Of a stretch of 28,478 nt of DNA, positions 7,511-16,985 are shown one piece after another. Position numbers and translations under genes: made by a program. The DNA comes from an uncultured Bacteroidales bacterium. Its GTDB lineage: Bacteria > Bacteroidota > Bacteroidia > Bacteroidales > Porphyromonadaceae. Location: contig CAMYPM010000019.1 in NCBI GenBank assembly GCA_947290775.1, forward strand, positions 1 through 28,478, in the 5' to 3' direction. Each line of letters begins with the position of its first letter. Within the stretch, counting starts at the first letter, position 1. Under the pieces are notes generated by a model. It was given only the letters and a program-made list of their open reading frames with translations. It did no database searches and was not told where the DNA came from.

Positions 7511-10500
7511 CTATTCAGTTAGGGAGTGTTTTCTTGTTTGTTCTTTATATACCCGTCGTTCAGAGAGTAAATAGACGATGGGTACTAGGTAGGCATTGAG
7601 TAGTGTACTGGTAATAAGCCCACCAAGGATTACACGTGCCATGGGACTCTGTATCTCATTCCCGGGCATAGCACCTGCAATAACTAAGGGGATAAGAGCC
7701 AGTGCAGAGGTTAGCGCAGTCATGAGAATAGGATTGATACGTTCGGCGGAACCTATCATCACACACTCTAATGCTGTATGCCCTTTGCTACGAAGCGTAT
7801 TGTAATGTGACACCAGTAGCATGCCGTTACGCGTAGCAATGCCAAAGAGCGAGATGAAGCCAATTACCGATGGTATGCTTATGGTTCTATCCGTGAAGAA
7901 TATGATAAGGATACCTCCAATGAGGGCTAAAGGTAGATTGAGCAGTATAATAGCTGCTTGGGTAAAGCTTTTGAATTGCCCGAAAAGAAGCAAGAAAACG
8001 ATGAGTAGAGCCACCAAGGAGGCCACTAATAGCACTTGTGAAGCACGGGTAGCACTTTCAAATTGCCCTCCATAAGTGATGTAGTACCCTTCGGGTAGGT
8101 GAATATTCTCATTAATCCGTTTTCTAATCTGTTCAACTGTACCGGTAAGGTCGCCTCCCTTTACATTGGTACTAATCACAATACGCCGCGCAGCATTTTC
8201 TCTCTGAATTGTGCTGGGTCCTACTTCGGAGCGAACGTCTGCCACATAGTAAAGCGGTATTTTTCCCGCACCTGCATCAATGAGCAGTTCCCTAATTTCA
8301 TCCATAGTGCGTGTGGCAGCTCCGGAAGCGCGCACCACAAGATTAAATACCCTGTTTTCCTCGTAGATGTGCGAGACAACCTCTCCGGAGAGTAGTATCC
8401 TTACTTGTTTGGCAAACTCTGCCGGAGTAATACCAAACTCAGCGAGCAAAGTATTATTGGGTATTATTCGTGTTTCAGGACGAGAAACCAACTGTTCCAC
8501 ATTAAGGTCCACTACATTGGGTACAGTCTCGATAACCTCTTTGATTTGATTGGCATAGGAATAGAGTTTTTCTATGTCATTACCAAAGAGTTTGATGGCT
8601 ATATTGGCGCGTGTACCGGAGAGAATGGCATCAATTCGGTGAGAGATGGGTTGTCCTACCTCTACGTTGATCCCGGCTATAGCAGAGAGTCGCTCTCGAA
8701 CATCTTCTTCAATTGCCTCTTTGGAGCGGCCTTTCAGTTGGTAGGGAGCCTCTATTTCGCTCATATTGATTCCTAATGCGTGCTCGTCCAGCTCGGCTCT
8801 ACCTGTTTTTCGCCCGGTAGTAATGATCTCAGGGATTTGCAGCAGCTGCAATTCCGCTTCACGGCCTATGGCGTCCGATTCCTCCAATGAGATACCCGGC
8901 ATAGATGCTATATTGATGGTAAACGACCCTTCGTTGAAAGGGGGTAAGAAGCTCCTTTTAAACGTGAAGATTAAGCAGACGGAAAGGACGAATAGAGCTA
9001 ATGTAATGCCAATTAGTACTTTTCTGTGATTTATGACAGAGCGTAGTGATCGCGTGTAAAAACGCTTCAATCCTTGTACAAAGGCAGTCTCTTTGTCTGC
9101 ACGCTTACCATGATGCTTACCGCCTAAGAGGTAGCTGGATAGGGCCGGAGTGACCGTGAGTGCTACTATAGTAGAAGCTACCAAAGATGAAATAAATGCT
9201 ATACCTAAGGGAATGAGCATACGTCCCTCTACTCCGGAGAGGAAGAAGAGTGGAATAAACGTAACGATAATAATAAGCGTTGAATTAATGATGGGCATTC
9301 GCACTTCACGAGAAGCCTCATACGTTACTTGTAGTGTACTTTTGCGCTCTCCCTCCGGTAGGGCGCGGTTCTCTCGTAGACGCTTGTGTACATTTTCTAC
9401 ATCCACAATAGCATCATCCACCAAGGAGCCTATCGCAATAGCAAAGCCGCCTAAGCTCATAGTATTGATGTTCAAGCCCAGCGCATTGAGAACCAGTAAG
9501 GAAACTACAAATGAGAGGGGAATGGAAACGAGCGAAATAAGGGTGGTACGCCCATTCATGAGAAATAGGAATAGAATGATCACCACAAATATACCGCCCT
9601 CAAGAATGGACTTCTTTACATTATTGATAGCACTATTAATAAATTGCTCTTGACGGAAAATATCCGTATGAACTGTAAGATCCTCCGGAAGCTCGGATTG
9701 AATATCTGCGAGTACCTTATCTATTTCTTTCGTCAGATCAATCGTAGCAGCTCCGGGCTGCTTGCTGATAGTGAGTAATACAGCAGGGTGTGCTTTTACA
9801 CTCGCTACCCCAATCTTAGGCTCTTTAGCTCCTATATGTACGTCTGCAATGTCAGCAAGTCGCACCGGATTGCCACTTACCTCTTTCACTGTAATGGAAG
9901 CGAGCTCTTCCGGATCGTTGGAAGAGAGCATCGTGCGTACTATATATTCATTCCCATATTGGTATATTTGGCCGGCTGCTTGATTTGCAGTCATACCACT
10001 ACAAGCTGCCTCTACCTCGCTAATAGAGATACCATAATGCTTCATGCGGGCTGCATCAAGAGCAACTACATACTCTTTTTCATCTCCACCGATTACGGCT
10101 ACTTGTGCCACACCTTTTTCGCTGATAAGACGCGGACGTATAACCCAATCTGCTATGGTACGTAATTCTTCTAAAGAGGTACTATCTGCCGTGAGTCCGA
10201 CAATAAGCATTTCACCTAAAATAGAGGAGATGGGACCGGGTGTAGGAGCAGAGACGCCTTCGGGTAGTTCTGTTGCTACTACGGCAAGGCGTTCATTTAC
10301 TATCTGCCTCGCTTTGTAGATGTCTGTACCCCACTCAAATTCTATCCATACCACAGAGAAGCCCGTAGTTGAAGAGGAGCGAACACGCCTAACTCCGACT
10401 GCTCCGTTGAGTGCGGTCTCTATAGGAAAAGTAACCAACTTCTCTACTTCCTCCGCAGCCATGCCTTGCGCTTCGGTCATTACCGCAACCGTGGGGGCAT

Positions 10501-10627
10501 TCAAATCCGGGAATACATCTACCTCCATGTGTTTGGTGGTGAGCCATCCCGATACCATTAGTAGAGCAGCGATAAGCACCACCGCAAGACGGTTTGTCAA
10601 TGAAAAGTGTATTATACGATCTAACAT
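7511..10627 (-). CDS. HME-type RND heavy-metal efflux pump (CusA/CzcA family)
   Basis: A 1038-residue inner-membrane proton-driven transporter that would export metal ions through the partner fusion protein and outer-membrane channel. The N-terminus has the usual first membrane helix followed by DVFPDLNAPTV. Near residue 405 the fourth membrane helix reads GSLVDDAIVDVEN; this acidic VDxAIVxxEN signature marks heavy-metal RND pumps and carries the proton-relay residues. Two large periplasmic loops and twelve membrane helices are expected from length and hydrophobicity. The GIATRNGMLLVSHY segment near the C-terminus is also typical. It starts 2 bases after the membrane-fusion gene. The extra Asp in VDDAIVDVEN suggests a subgroup whose metal is not settled; copper/silver or zinc/cobalt/cadmium are both possible, so I give no gene symbol. 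Confidence 0.93.
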   Translation of the reverse strand: MLDRIIHFSLTNRLAVVLIAALLMVSGWLTTKHMEVDVFPDLNAPTVAVMTEAQGMAAEEVEKLVTFPIETALNGAVGVRRVRSSSTTGFSVVWIEFEWGTDIYKARQIVNERLAVVATELPEGVSAPTPGPISSILGEMLIVGLTADSTSLEELRTIADWVIRPRLISEKGVAQVAVIGGDEKEYVVALDAARMKHYGISISEVEAACSGMTANQAAGQIYQYGNEYIVRTMLSSNDPEELASITVKEVSGNPVRLADIADVHIGAKEPKIGVASVKAHPAVLLTISKQPGAATIDLTKEIDKVLADIQSELPEDLTVHTDIFRQEQFINSAINNVKKSILEGGIFVVIILFLFLMNGRTTLISLVSIPLSFVVSLLVLNALGLNINTMSLGGFAIAIGSLVDDAIVDVENVHKRLRENRALPEGERKSTLQVTYEASREVRMPIINSTLIIIVTFIPLFFLSGVEGRMLIPLGIAFISSLVASTIVALTVTPALSSYLLGGKHHGKRADKETAFVQGLKRFYTRSLRSVINHRKVLIGITLALFVLSVCLIFTFKRSFLPPFNEGSFTINIASMPGISLEESDAIGREAELQLLQIPEIITTGRKTGRAELDEHALGINMSEIEAPYQLKGRSKEAIEEDVRERLSAIAGINVEVGQPISHRIDAILSGTRANIAIKLFGNDIEKLYSYANQIKEVIETVPNVVDLNVEQLVSRPETRIIPNNTLLAEFGITPAEFAKQVRILLSGEVVSHIYEENRVFNLVVRASGAATRTMDEIRELLIDAGAGKIPLYYVADVRSEVGPSTIQRENAARRIVISTNVKGGDLTGTVEQIRKRINENIHLPEGYYITYGGQFESATRASQVLLVASLVALLIVFLLLFGQFKSFTQAAIILLNLPLALIGGILIIFFTDRTISIPSVIGFISLFGIATRNGMLLVSHYNTLRSKGHTALECVMIGSAERINPILMTALTSALALIPLVIAGAMPGNEIQSPMARVILGGLITSTLLNAYLVPIVYLLSERRVYKEQTRKHSLTE

Positions 10628-10629
10628 AA

Positions 10630-11814
10630 TTAATGGCTGTGTCCGTGCGGTATGGATTGTGTAGCATTTGCTGACTTAATGCGATAGGTCCCCTCGGTGA
10701 CCACCTCTTCTCCAATCTGAAGTCCGGAGAGAATCTCAACGCGATATCCGTCACTATCTCCAACTTTTACTTCCCTACGATCGTAGTGGCGATCATCCAA
10801 GCGAATGAATACAAAGTAATGTCCCTGATTCTCCGTAAGAGCAGAAATAGGTAGACTGATGGTTTGGCGCTTCTCACTACTGATAAGGTAGACTTCTGCA
10901 TAAGCGCCCGGCATAAAGTTTCCCCGATTATCAAACTCAAAGATGATGGGAATAAAAAAATCCCCTTCACCGGCACTTCTACCATAGGAAACAAGTTTTC
11001 CCGAAAGCTCCTCCAAGTCGAACAGCTGCCCATCGGCTATAGTGCGGAAGCGTGCAGATTGAATACGCGGCAATGCGTGATAATGGCGCTCGCTCAGTTC
11101 AGCCCGCAGCTCTAAACGGTTACTTTGGGTAAGTTCAATAATGGGGTCTCCTATGTTCACATAGCTTCCTTCGGCTGCAAGGCATTGCTTAACGTAGCCG
11201 CCTTTAGATGCGTTAAGCACAATACCGCTGCCGGTTGCGCTTTTCGCTTGTGAGAGATAGGCAGTTTTGCTATTCTCATAGCGTAGTCGAGCCTCTTCAT
11301 ACTCCTGATGTGAGATAAGCTGATCGGCTAAAAGGGCTTCTGCACGCTCAAAGTTACTCTTTGCTACAGAGTACTCATGCTTTGCTTTGCTCTGTGGATC
11401 CCCCTCGGGTAGCCCTTGTGTAGAGAGGGTAGCTACGTGTGCCCCGGCGGCAAAGTAAGAGCCTTCACGGGGCAGCTGTGTGCCATAGTGTATAACTCCA
11501 CTTGCAGTAGCAGCCACTATATAGGAGCCACCGGCAGGTATGGATAGGCGCCCGGAGGTCTTGATTACTGAAGCAAAGGGACGTAAAGCGACTCGCTCCG
11601 TCTTGATTATACTATGAGCAAATTGTTTTTGAGTCAACTCGCGTAGCTCAACAGCTTTGCGATGGACAGCTGTGTCGCATGGCGTCTCGTCATCTAATAT
11701 GTAGGAATCGTGGTAATCCTCATCTGGATGGGAATGATTGTCGTTATGCCTATGACAAGCGGTTAAATATATTAGTGTGCAGCATAAAATGATAGCCGCG
11801 TAGCAATGTTTCAT
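10630..11814 (-). CDS. His-rich membrane-fusion lipoprotein of the RND pump (CusB/CzcB-like)
   Basis: A 394-residue periplasmic adaptor linking the RND pump to the outer-membrane channel. The N-terminal hydrophobic segment ends LIYLTACHRH, a lipobox with Cys at about position 20. It is followed by a metal-binding-looking stretch (HRHNDNHSHPDED). The order then follows the family: a barrel-sandwich half (SGRLSIPAGG, ATASGVIHYG), a helical hairpin (EYSVAKSNFERAEALLADQL), the second lipoyl half (GGYVKQCLAAEGSYVNIGDP) and beta-barrel/membrane-proximal domains (ALTENQGHYFVFIR, GLQIGEEVVTEG). The C-terminus is again His-rich (IPHGHSH). Histidines at both ends suggest direct capture of metal in the periplasm. 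The start at 11814 gives a complete signal; the gap to the next gene is 2 bases. Confidence 0.9.
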   Translation of the reverse strand: MKHCYAAIILCCTLIYLTACHRHNDNHSHPDEDYHDSYILDDETPCDTAVHRKAVELRELTQKQFAHSIIKTERVALRPFASVIKTSGRLSIPAGGSYIVAATASGVIHYGTQLPREGSYFAAGAHVATLSTQGLPEGDPQSKAKHEYSVAKSNFERAEALLADQLISHQEYEEARLRYENSKTAYLSQAKSATGSGIVLNASKGGYVKQCLAAEGSYVNIGDPIIELTQSNRLELRAELSERHYHALPRIQSARFRTIADGQLFDLEELSGKLVSYGRSAGEGDFFIPIIFEFDNRGNFMPGAYAEVYLISSEKRQTISLPISALTENQGHYFVFIRLDDRHYDRREVKVGDSDGYRVEILSGLQIGEEVVTEGTYRIKSANATQSIPHGHSH

Positions 11815-11913
11815 AAGTTTTTTCTCTTAATAAGTCTACTTTAAAGCCTGCACAATCTGAGGCAGAATGGGTGTAGCGCACCTTTATTAGTTGATGCGTC
11901 TCAAAATAAAAAA

Positions 11914-12336
11914 TCAGAGAAAAGAAAAGGGAGGAGCACGTCGTCCTCGTAGGGAGGATGGGGCTGTTAAACCCTTGGCGCAAAGAACTTGCTCCAGTAG
12001 GATTTTTTCCTGTTGGAAAGGAGATAAAAGAATAAGAGGAGCACAGAGCTCGGCATCGTGCAAAAGCGAAATGGCTCGTCCATGACTTTGCTTTGAGCGG
12101 GAGCTCGTTTGGAAGAAAGCTTTTTTGCTAATACAGCTATCCTGATCACTCTCCTTATCGTGCTCACGGCTATGCGAAGCACTACGAGCATCCGGCTCAT
12201 TCGCAAGCTGCTCTTGAATAAGAAGACATATTGTGCTCTCGTGATGATGATGAGGTAGCCCTATACTGCAGAGTATAGCAACGAGCAGGATAGACGCACC
12301 CACATACCGAGTTATTGCAGAAATAGGATCTTTCAT
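11914..12336 (-). CDS. Small His-rich envelope protein, first gene of the metal-efflux operon
   Basis: A 140-residue protein with one N-terminal hydrophobic helix (YVGASILLVAILCSIGL) followed at once by PHHHHE and a cysteine-containing stretch. A second histidine cluster (HSREHDKESDQDSC) lies in the middle. The layout, a single membrane anchor then HHHH, recalls small proteins found beside RND metal pumps in Bacteroidota (a DUF6769-like type). This is recalled rather than searched. A plausible role is periplasmic metal binding or sensing ahead of the pump. The predicted promoter (12344-12351) is so close that the mRNA would be nearly leaderless. The next gene follows after 99 bases with no strong terminator between. 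Confidence 0.7.
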   Translation of the reverse strand: MKDPISAITRYVGASILLVAILCSIGLPHHHHESTICLLIQEQLANEPDARSASHSREHDKESDQDSCISKKAFFQTSSRSKQSHGRAISLLHDAELCAPLILLSPFQQEKILLEQVLCAKGLTAPSSLRGRRAPPFSFL

Positions 12337-12343
12337 CTTGTTG

Positions 12344-12377
12344 CGAAATTACCCCTTTCTTTTGCAACAAGGTTGCA
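12344..12377 (-). promoter_or_regulatory. Predicted promoter and operator of the metal-efflux operon
   Basis: On the minus strand TAATTTCG (12351-12344) differs by one base from the TAnnTTTG -7 consensus. Upstream lies a perfect inverted repeat, TGCAAC-CTT-GTTGCA on the minus strand (12377-12363), placed over the expected -33 region. An inverted repeat in that position is a likely operator for a metal-responsive regulator. No regulator gene is visible nearby. Confidence 0.5.
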
Positions 12378-12423
12378 GAACTACTTCCTGCAAAGAAATA
12401 TTGATACTACAGAAGAGCCGATT

Positions 12424-15400
12424 TTATATATTCCTACCACAATAAGCTGCAAATGAGCAGTAACTGCACGTCATCATTTGGTCATCAGTCTGTACAATAG
12501 GTTCTTCGGAACGGAATATTTCTTTTAAGACTGCATCTAACCGTTCAGTATATGGCTTTATATTTTCAGCGATGGTGAAGTCTTCTACTGTCTTCTCACT
12601 CTTACTTCCTCTGCGACCTATTGTAATGAGAGGAGAATATTCTCCCCGATTTTTCATTATCTCAGGAAGTACATAGAGTGCCGGTTGGATTTTTTCCTTA
12701 TTGCCGTATTGTTTGCTTTGGGAAATGAGAAGACTATAAAGGAATAGCTGGGACACGCCTTTTAACTTTGGATCTGAAAAAATCTGGCCCCAATCGGTAA
12801 AGGACCTTTTATCGGAGCCCGTTTTATAATCAACGATTCGAAGCAACCCATCCTTTCCTCCCAGACGATCTACACGGTCAATAATTAACTTAAAGCTAAC
12901 GTTTGTCTTGCTCTCGCCAAATGTATATTCGCAGGTAAACTCCTTTTCTAATCCCTCTATGTATATACCCCCACGGTATGTTTGATCGTGATCTAAGATA
13001 GCTTGTACATATTTACAGGCCACATCGGCATAAATGCGGTGTATGCCCTTTAAGTCTTTGCTCTCATTACTAAAAGGAAGGACTAGCTGACGATATATTT
13101 TATCTACTTTTTCGCGAAGAGCTTTAGGATCATGTGCCTCCTTCAAATTAGCAAAATCTACTGTTTCAGACTTGCCATACAGCTCGCACATGGTCGCGTG
13201 CACAACCTGTCCGAAGTCTGTGGGCTTGACAATGTCGTCACTGCGATAATCCTCTGCAATACCCTCTAAATAGCGCAAATAAAATCGCATCGGGCAGCTT
13301 ACCCACGTATTGAGTGCACTTGCCGAAAGCTTTTTATTGTTTTTTCCTTGGTTCAAGTAAGCACTCAGTTTCTCTTTTATTTCCGGGGTACGCTCTATCA
13401 CGATAGATTTGTTGGGGATACCTATTATGGGTAGTGAAACCAACTTTTCTTCAAGCTGTATATCGGTTAGATACTTTAACTGCTTGATATATCGTGAAGG
13501 CTCCGAATCGGGATTGTCATTCACTAATAAGTAGCAGCGTTGTGCGCCCATTAGTAAGGAATAAAAACGATGGGCTTCGATGATTTCTCGTGTTCGGTAG
13601 GTTGCTAGTCCATATGCTTGCCGGAGTGTATAGGGGATGTAGCTATTGTTGCGTTTGGCTCGCGATGATAAAACGCCCTCATTGGCATTGGCAATGATCA
13701 AATAGGGGAAACGCAGTAGTCTTGCTTCCAGTGGGCCCATTACCTGCAATCCCTCTAATGGTTCGCCCTCAAAGCTAAGTTTTACCGAGTCTACCAGTTT
13801 AAGAATTAGTTTAGCAGCAGTAGAGAGGGGTAGGTCCTCTCCCAGCAACTTGAGTACTCCTGTAAGTTGCTGAAGTACCTTCCTATACTGATAAGCAAAC
13901 TCCTGCTCAATTTGATGACTCTGGGCAGCCTCTTTTGCTTCTTCTTGGGACGCTTCGTCGGCTGCCGAATGAGCCTCTTCACGTAAGGTTTTGCTATACC
14001 ATTCAACTACACCGGTCAAGGCATCTAAAAGAGCCGCTGCACTACTCGGCACGGAGGTAAGCAACTCAAGGGGTTTTTCTACAGTGACAGCGTCTCCTAT
14101 ATTTTCTAAGATTGAGGATGGAGCGATAAGCTCATAGGGATATTGATAGCGCTTCAGCAAATGTTGGCATGCTGTTTCCCCCAAAAGAATGCGGGAGAGT
14201 GGATGAAGAAGTAGGCTACGAAGCTGCTCCGCCAAGTAAATAGTGTTTTTGTCCTTCTTTCGACTATACACCAATAAGACTAAATAGCAATAAATCCAAG
14301 CGGATATATTTGATTCAGAGAGGGGGATCCCCATCGTTACGTTTAGTTTACGTCCTTGCTTAGCAAGAGCACTCAGCATGGGTAGTAGCTCATTCTCATC
14401 GGTGCAAATAACAGCCGTTTTTAGTTGGTTAAAAGCATCAGTATCACTTTCTGCAATCCGCTCCAAGAGAGAGGAAATGTGCACGTATCGGGCAGTAGAT
14501 GAGCTGATGGCTCGTACCTCTACACGTGGCATTGAAGATGATTTACTCGTCAATACCTCTCCGCCAAAGAGTGCCTTATTCTCTTCTAACACCTGCTTTA
14601 TTTCACTCCCCACAAAAGAGAGAAGTGTAGACTTTTGCTGCTCCGGAAAGGGATCAGGGGCCTGCTCCCAATAAAAGCTAACTGTTTGATCTTTAGGTAG
14701 TGCTTCTCTAAAGCGTAAAAGCATTTTTTGTTGCGCACGGGGCATTGCATACAACCCGGCAAAAATGTAAGTATTTACGTGTGGAAAGCGAGTGGCAAAT
14801 CGACTCCTGATGTCATGTGCGGAGGACTCAGCAGCACATCTACAGACCATGCCATCATAGCCTATTTTCTTTTCTAAAAGCGTCTTCTTGAAGAGAGGGA
14901 AAAGCGCCTCCATCTGTTCCAACAGTGCTAAATAATCGCGTGTAGGGCGGCCGTTGTTTTCACGTACAAATCCTCCCCAAAAGTTCACTATTGCCTGACA
15001 TTGCTCTTCTGTAAGATAGTCAAGGCCGGTCAGCTCCTCGATACCCTTTATGTTATGGAATAGTTGCCCTTCCGGAGCCATGGCACTATCAATATCATTA
15101 AAGTCGGAGAGCATTTCCTCGCATTGGTCTAAGTAAAGAGGAGCTTCTTGCTCATCAAAAGGCAAATTATGCGCTAAGGAATATTCGCGCTTCTTAGCGT
15201 ATAATATGCCGAGAAGCGTCATGTTATCCGCTTTTATGAGGTCGCTCTGTACCTGAGCAAAATCTTCTATCGTAATAACTGTAGGCGAAAAACAGGTCTG
15301 CTTCAGTCGCTTGGCCAGTGCATAGCGAAAGAATGTACCGGCTCGTTTAGAGGCAAATACATAGCAAGTCTTTACAAACTCTTCCTGTGACTTTTTGCAG

Positions 15401-15459
15401 GCCTCATCTGCCAGCAAGTCTAAAAAACCTTGTTCTGAACTATGCACAGATTGAATCAT
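12424..15459 (-). CDS. addB: AddB-like PD-(D/E)XK nuclease / inactive helicase protein
   Basis: A 1011-residue protein resembling the AddB subunit of bacterial recombinational-repair nucleases (functional equivalents of RecBCD). The long N-terminal ~700 residues are helicase-fold-like but lack a clear Walker A, as in many AddB proteins. The C-terminal nuclease is clear: SASALNTWVSCPMRFYLRYL near residue 715, FGQVVHATM, then IVDYKTGSDKRSF near residue 875 (the D-x-K active-site box). The final CSYCSFAAYC supplies three cysteines which, with the Cys in WVSCP, would hold an iron-sulphur cluster. It overlaps the CPBP protease gene by 4 bases (ATGA), so it is translated from the same minus-strand message. 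No AddA helicase-nuclease is in the window. The symbol is assigned by domain architecture only. Confidence 0.78.
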   Translation of the reverse strand: MIQSVHSSEQGFLDLLADEACKKSQEEFVKTCYVFASKRAGTFFRYALAKRLKQTCFSPTVITIEDFAQVQSDLIKADNMTLLGILYAKKREYSLAHNLPFDEQEAPLYLDQCEEMLSDFNDIDSAMAPEGQLFHNIKGIEELTGLDYLTEEQCQAIVNFWGGFVRENNGRPTRDYLALLEQMEALFPLFKKTLLEKKIGYDGMVCRCAAESSAHDIRSRFATRFPHVNTYIFAGLYAMPRAQQKMLLRFREALPKDQTVSFYWEQAPDPFPEQQKSTLLSFVGSEIKQVLEENKALFGGEVLTSKSSSMPRVEVRAISSSTARYVHISSLLERIAESDTDAFNQLKTAVICTDENELLPMLSALAKQGRKLNVTMGIPLSESNISAWIYCYLVLLVYSRKKDKNTIYLAEQLRSLLLHPLSRILLGETACQHLLKRYQYPYELIAPSSILENIGDAVTVEKPLELLTSVPSSAAALLDALTGVVEWYSKTLREEAHSAADEASQEEAKEAAQSHQIEQEFAYQYRKVLQQLTGVLKLLGEDLPLSTAAKLILKLVDSVKLSFEGEPLEGLQVMGPLEARLLRFPYLIIANANEGVLSSRAKRNNSYIPYTLRQAYGLATYRTREIIEAHRFYSLLMGAQRCYLLVNDNPDSEPSRYIKQLKYLTDIQLEEKLVSLPIIGIPNKSIVIERTPEIKEKLSAYLNQGKNNKKLSASALNTWVSCPMRFYLRYLEGIAEDYRSDDIVKPTDFGQVVHATMCELYGKSETVDFANLKEAHDPKALREKVDKIYRQLVLPFSNESKDLKGIHRIYADVACKYVQAILDHDQTYRGGIYIEGLEKEFTCEYTFGESKTNVSFKLIIDRVDRLGGKDGLLRIVDYKTGSDKRSFTDWGQIFSDPKLKGVSQLFLYSLLISQSKQYGNKEKIQPALYVLPEIMKNRGEYSPLITIGRRGSKSEKTVEDFTIAENIKPYTERLDAVLKEIFRSEEPIVQTDDQMMTCSYCSFAAYCGRNI

Positions 15460-16226
15460 TGGTACATCATTACGGTGAGTAGATTATTAGAAAAGTGCAG
15501 TATAATGCCGGGCCATATACTGCCGGAATATTCTCTTAAATAGCCAAATGCCACTGCCCATACAAAAATAGGCATTAAGTGCTCCGGAAACATGTGAAGA
15601 ATCGCAAAGAGTAAGGCAGTAAGTAGAATACCGATATGCTTATTCCCTACCATTCCAATTAGGATAGGCTGTAGTGCTCCCCGCATAAAGAGCTCTTCGC
15701 ACAGGGCTGCTAATAGTACCAAAGCAAAAAAACGGAGCAGTACGGCAGCTAAGCTTTGATCAGAAAAAATAAGTTGCTGTTCTTTGCGTGCCACTTCACT
15801 CATGTTGCGGAGTCTATCGCCCAAAGCGCCTCCCATCTGCTCTATAAGATAAGTATTGAGCGCTGCGGTAGCCCATAATAAAAGGCACAAAAAGCCGAGC
15901 CCTATAAGTAGCACATACCCAATGGGTATGCCACATATTTTTTTAGGAAAAGAGGGAGCGGAGAGGCCCAAGAATTGAATGGGTTCATTAGGGGCTATCC
16001 AATACCCGTACACCATTGCCGAACCGAAGACCAGCAGCGTAAAGATTGTTGAAAATAGTAGCGCATGGATTGCCTCACCATGTAGTGATGGCAAAAGAAA
16101 GTGCGAGAGTATAAGTGCTATCGCATAGCCGGTAAGGGCGCATAGCAGCAGTCTAACCAGTCTCCGCAATGCCTCTCCCTGTGGCAATAATATTTTATCT
16201 ACTTTGTCAGTTGCTTGACTATTCAT
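15456..16226 (-). CDS. CPBP-family intramembrane metalloprotease
   Basis: A 256-residue multispanning membrane protein of the CPBP (Abi/Rce1-like) family. The first signature is ALCEELFMRGALQPIL, with the paired glutamates and the Arg four residues on. The second is LTALLFAILHMFPEH, with the conserved His. The third is GIILHFSNNLL, with His and Asn. Six to eight hydrophobic helices are visible. Family members cleave substrates within the membrane or act in bacteriocin self-immunity or maturation; the substrate here is unknown. It overlaps purN by 8 bases upstream and the AddB-like gene by 4 bases downstream, so all three are probably one message, although their functions are unrelated. Confidence 0.88.
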   Translation of the reverse strand: MNSQATDKVDKILLPQGEALRRLVRLLLCALTGYAIALILSHFLLPSLHGEAIHALLFSTIFTLLVFGSAMVYGYWIAPNEPIQFLGLSAPSFPKKICGIPIGYVLLIGLGFLCLLLWATAALNTYLIEQMGGALGDRLRNMSEVARKEQQLIFSDQSLAAVLLRFFALVLLAALCEELFMRGALQPILIGMVGNKHIGILLTALLFAILHMFPEHLMPIFVWAVAFGYLREYSGSIWPGIILHFSNNLLTVMMYQ

Positions 16227-16803
16227 CTATTCGACCCAGTAGATCCTTTATCACAAGAGGATAGTAGAGATATTCCAGTCGATGAATACGCTGCGCCAGA
16301 CTCTCGGGTGTATCTGTAGGCAGCACAGCACACTGAGTTTGGCAAATGATCGTACCATGGTCATACGCTTCATCCACAAGATGAATGGTAATTCCACTTC
16401 GCCTCTCTTTTGCAGCAAGCACCGCTTCGTGTACATGATCGCCATACATACCCTTTCCACCGTACTTAGGCAGTAAAGCCGGGTGTATGTTTACAATGCG
16501 CTCGGGATAGGCGGCAATCAAAGGTGATCCGATTTGTCCCAAAAAGCCGGCCAGTACAATGAAGTCTATCTGCTTATTCTGCAAAAAGGTTACTACATTG
16601 GTTTCCTCCTTTATCTCTCGCTTAGTAAACACATGGCTCTCTATGCCCAGTTCATTGGCTTTGCTTATAGCTCCACATTGGGCGTTATCAGACACCACAA
16701 CAGCTACTTCTATCTCAGTGGAGTCAAAGTAGTGTACTATATTAGCCATATTGGTACCATGTCCGGAGACAAAGACTGCAATTCTTTTTACTTTTACACT
16801 CAT
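16219..16803 (-). CDS. purN: Phosphoribosylglycinamide formyltransferase
   Basis: This enzyme transfers a formyl group from 10-formyl-tetrahydrofolate to glycinamide ribonucleotide in purine synthesis. The sequence shows the family's phosphate-binding loop (FVSGHGTNMANI), the core NIHPALLPKYGGKGMYG with catalytic Asn and His, and HLVDEAYDHGTIICQ with the catalytic Asp. The start is taken at the ATG at 16803, giving 194 residues beginning MSVKVKRIAVFVSG. An in-frame TTG at 16821 would add six residues but is less likely. It is the first gene of a minus-strand set and diverges from acpP, sharing an intergenic region of about 180 bases. Confidence 0.92.
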   Translation of the reverse strand: MSVKVKRIAVFVSGHGTNMANIVHYFDSTEIEVAVVVSDNAQCGAISKANELGIESHVFTKREIKEETNVVTFLQNKQIDFIVLAGFLGQIGSPLIAAYPERIVNIHPALLPKYGGKGMYGDHVHEAVLAAKERRSGITIHLVDEAYDHGTIICQTQCAVLPTDTPESLAQRIHRLEYLYYPLVIKDLLGRIDE

Positions 16804-16886
16804 CTTATACGCACATCTCAAATATTCTTGTGCAGTTTTTCCGCATAAAGTGGATGAAAAGAGTACTCTGCCAAGAAATTATTCAT

Positions 16887-16894
16887 TACCTTTG
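16887..16894 (+). promoter_or_regulatory. Predicted promoter (-7 element) for acpP-fabF
   Basis: TACCTTTG is a full match to the Bacteroidota -7 consensus TAnnTTTG. It lies 92 bases before the acpP start, leaving an untranslated leader of about 85 bases. No strong -33 element is evident. Confidence 0.55.
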
Positions 16895-16985
16895 TACAAA
16901 GATAGAGGAAAATACCCTATGAAGATGTTCATTACAACGGCACTTCTTTAAAGGGAAATAATAAAAACCATAAACGAATAAAACC

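Noticed and set aside
9150..9653. A 167-codon open frame on the plus strand opposite the RND pump gene
   Set aside because: It lies wholly antisense to a clear, motif-bearing pump gene and has low-complexity, unrecognisable sequence; similar frames recur all along that gene.
16919..16951. A ten-codon leader frame upstream of acpP
   Set aside because: Too short to distinguish from chance; no attenuator structure was seen between it and acpP.
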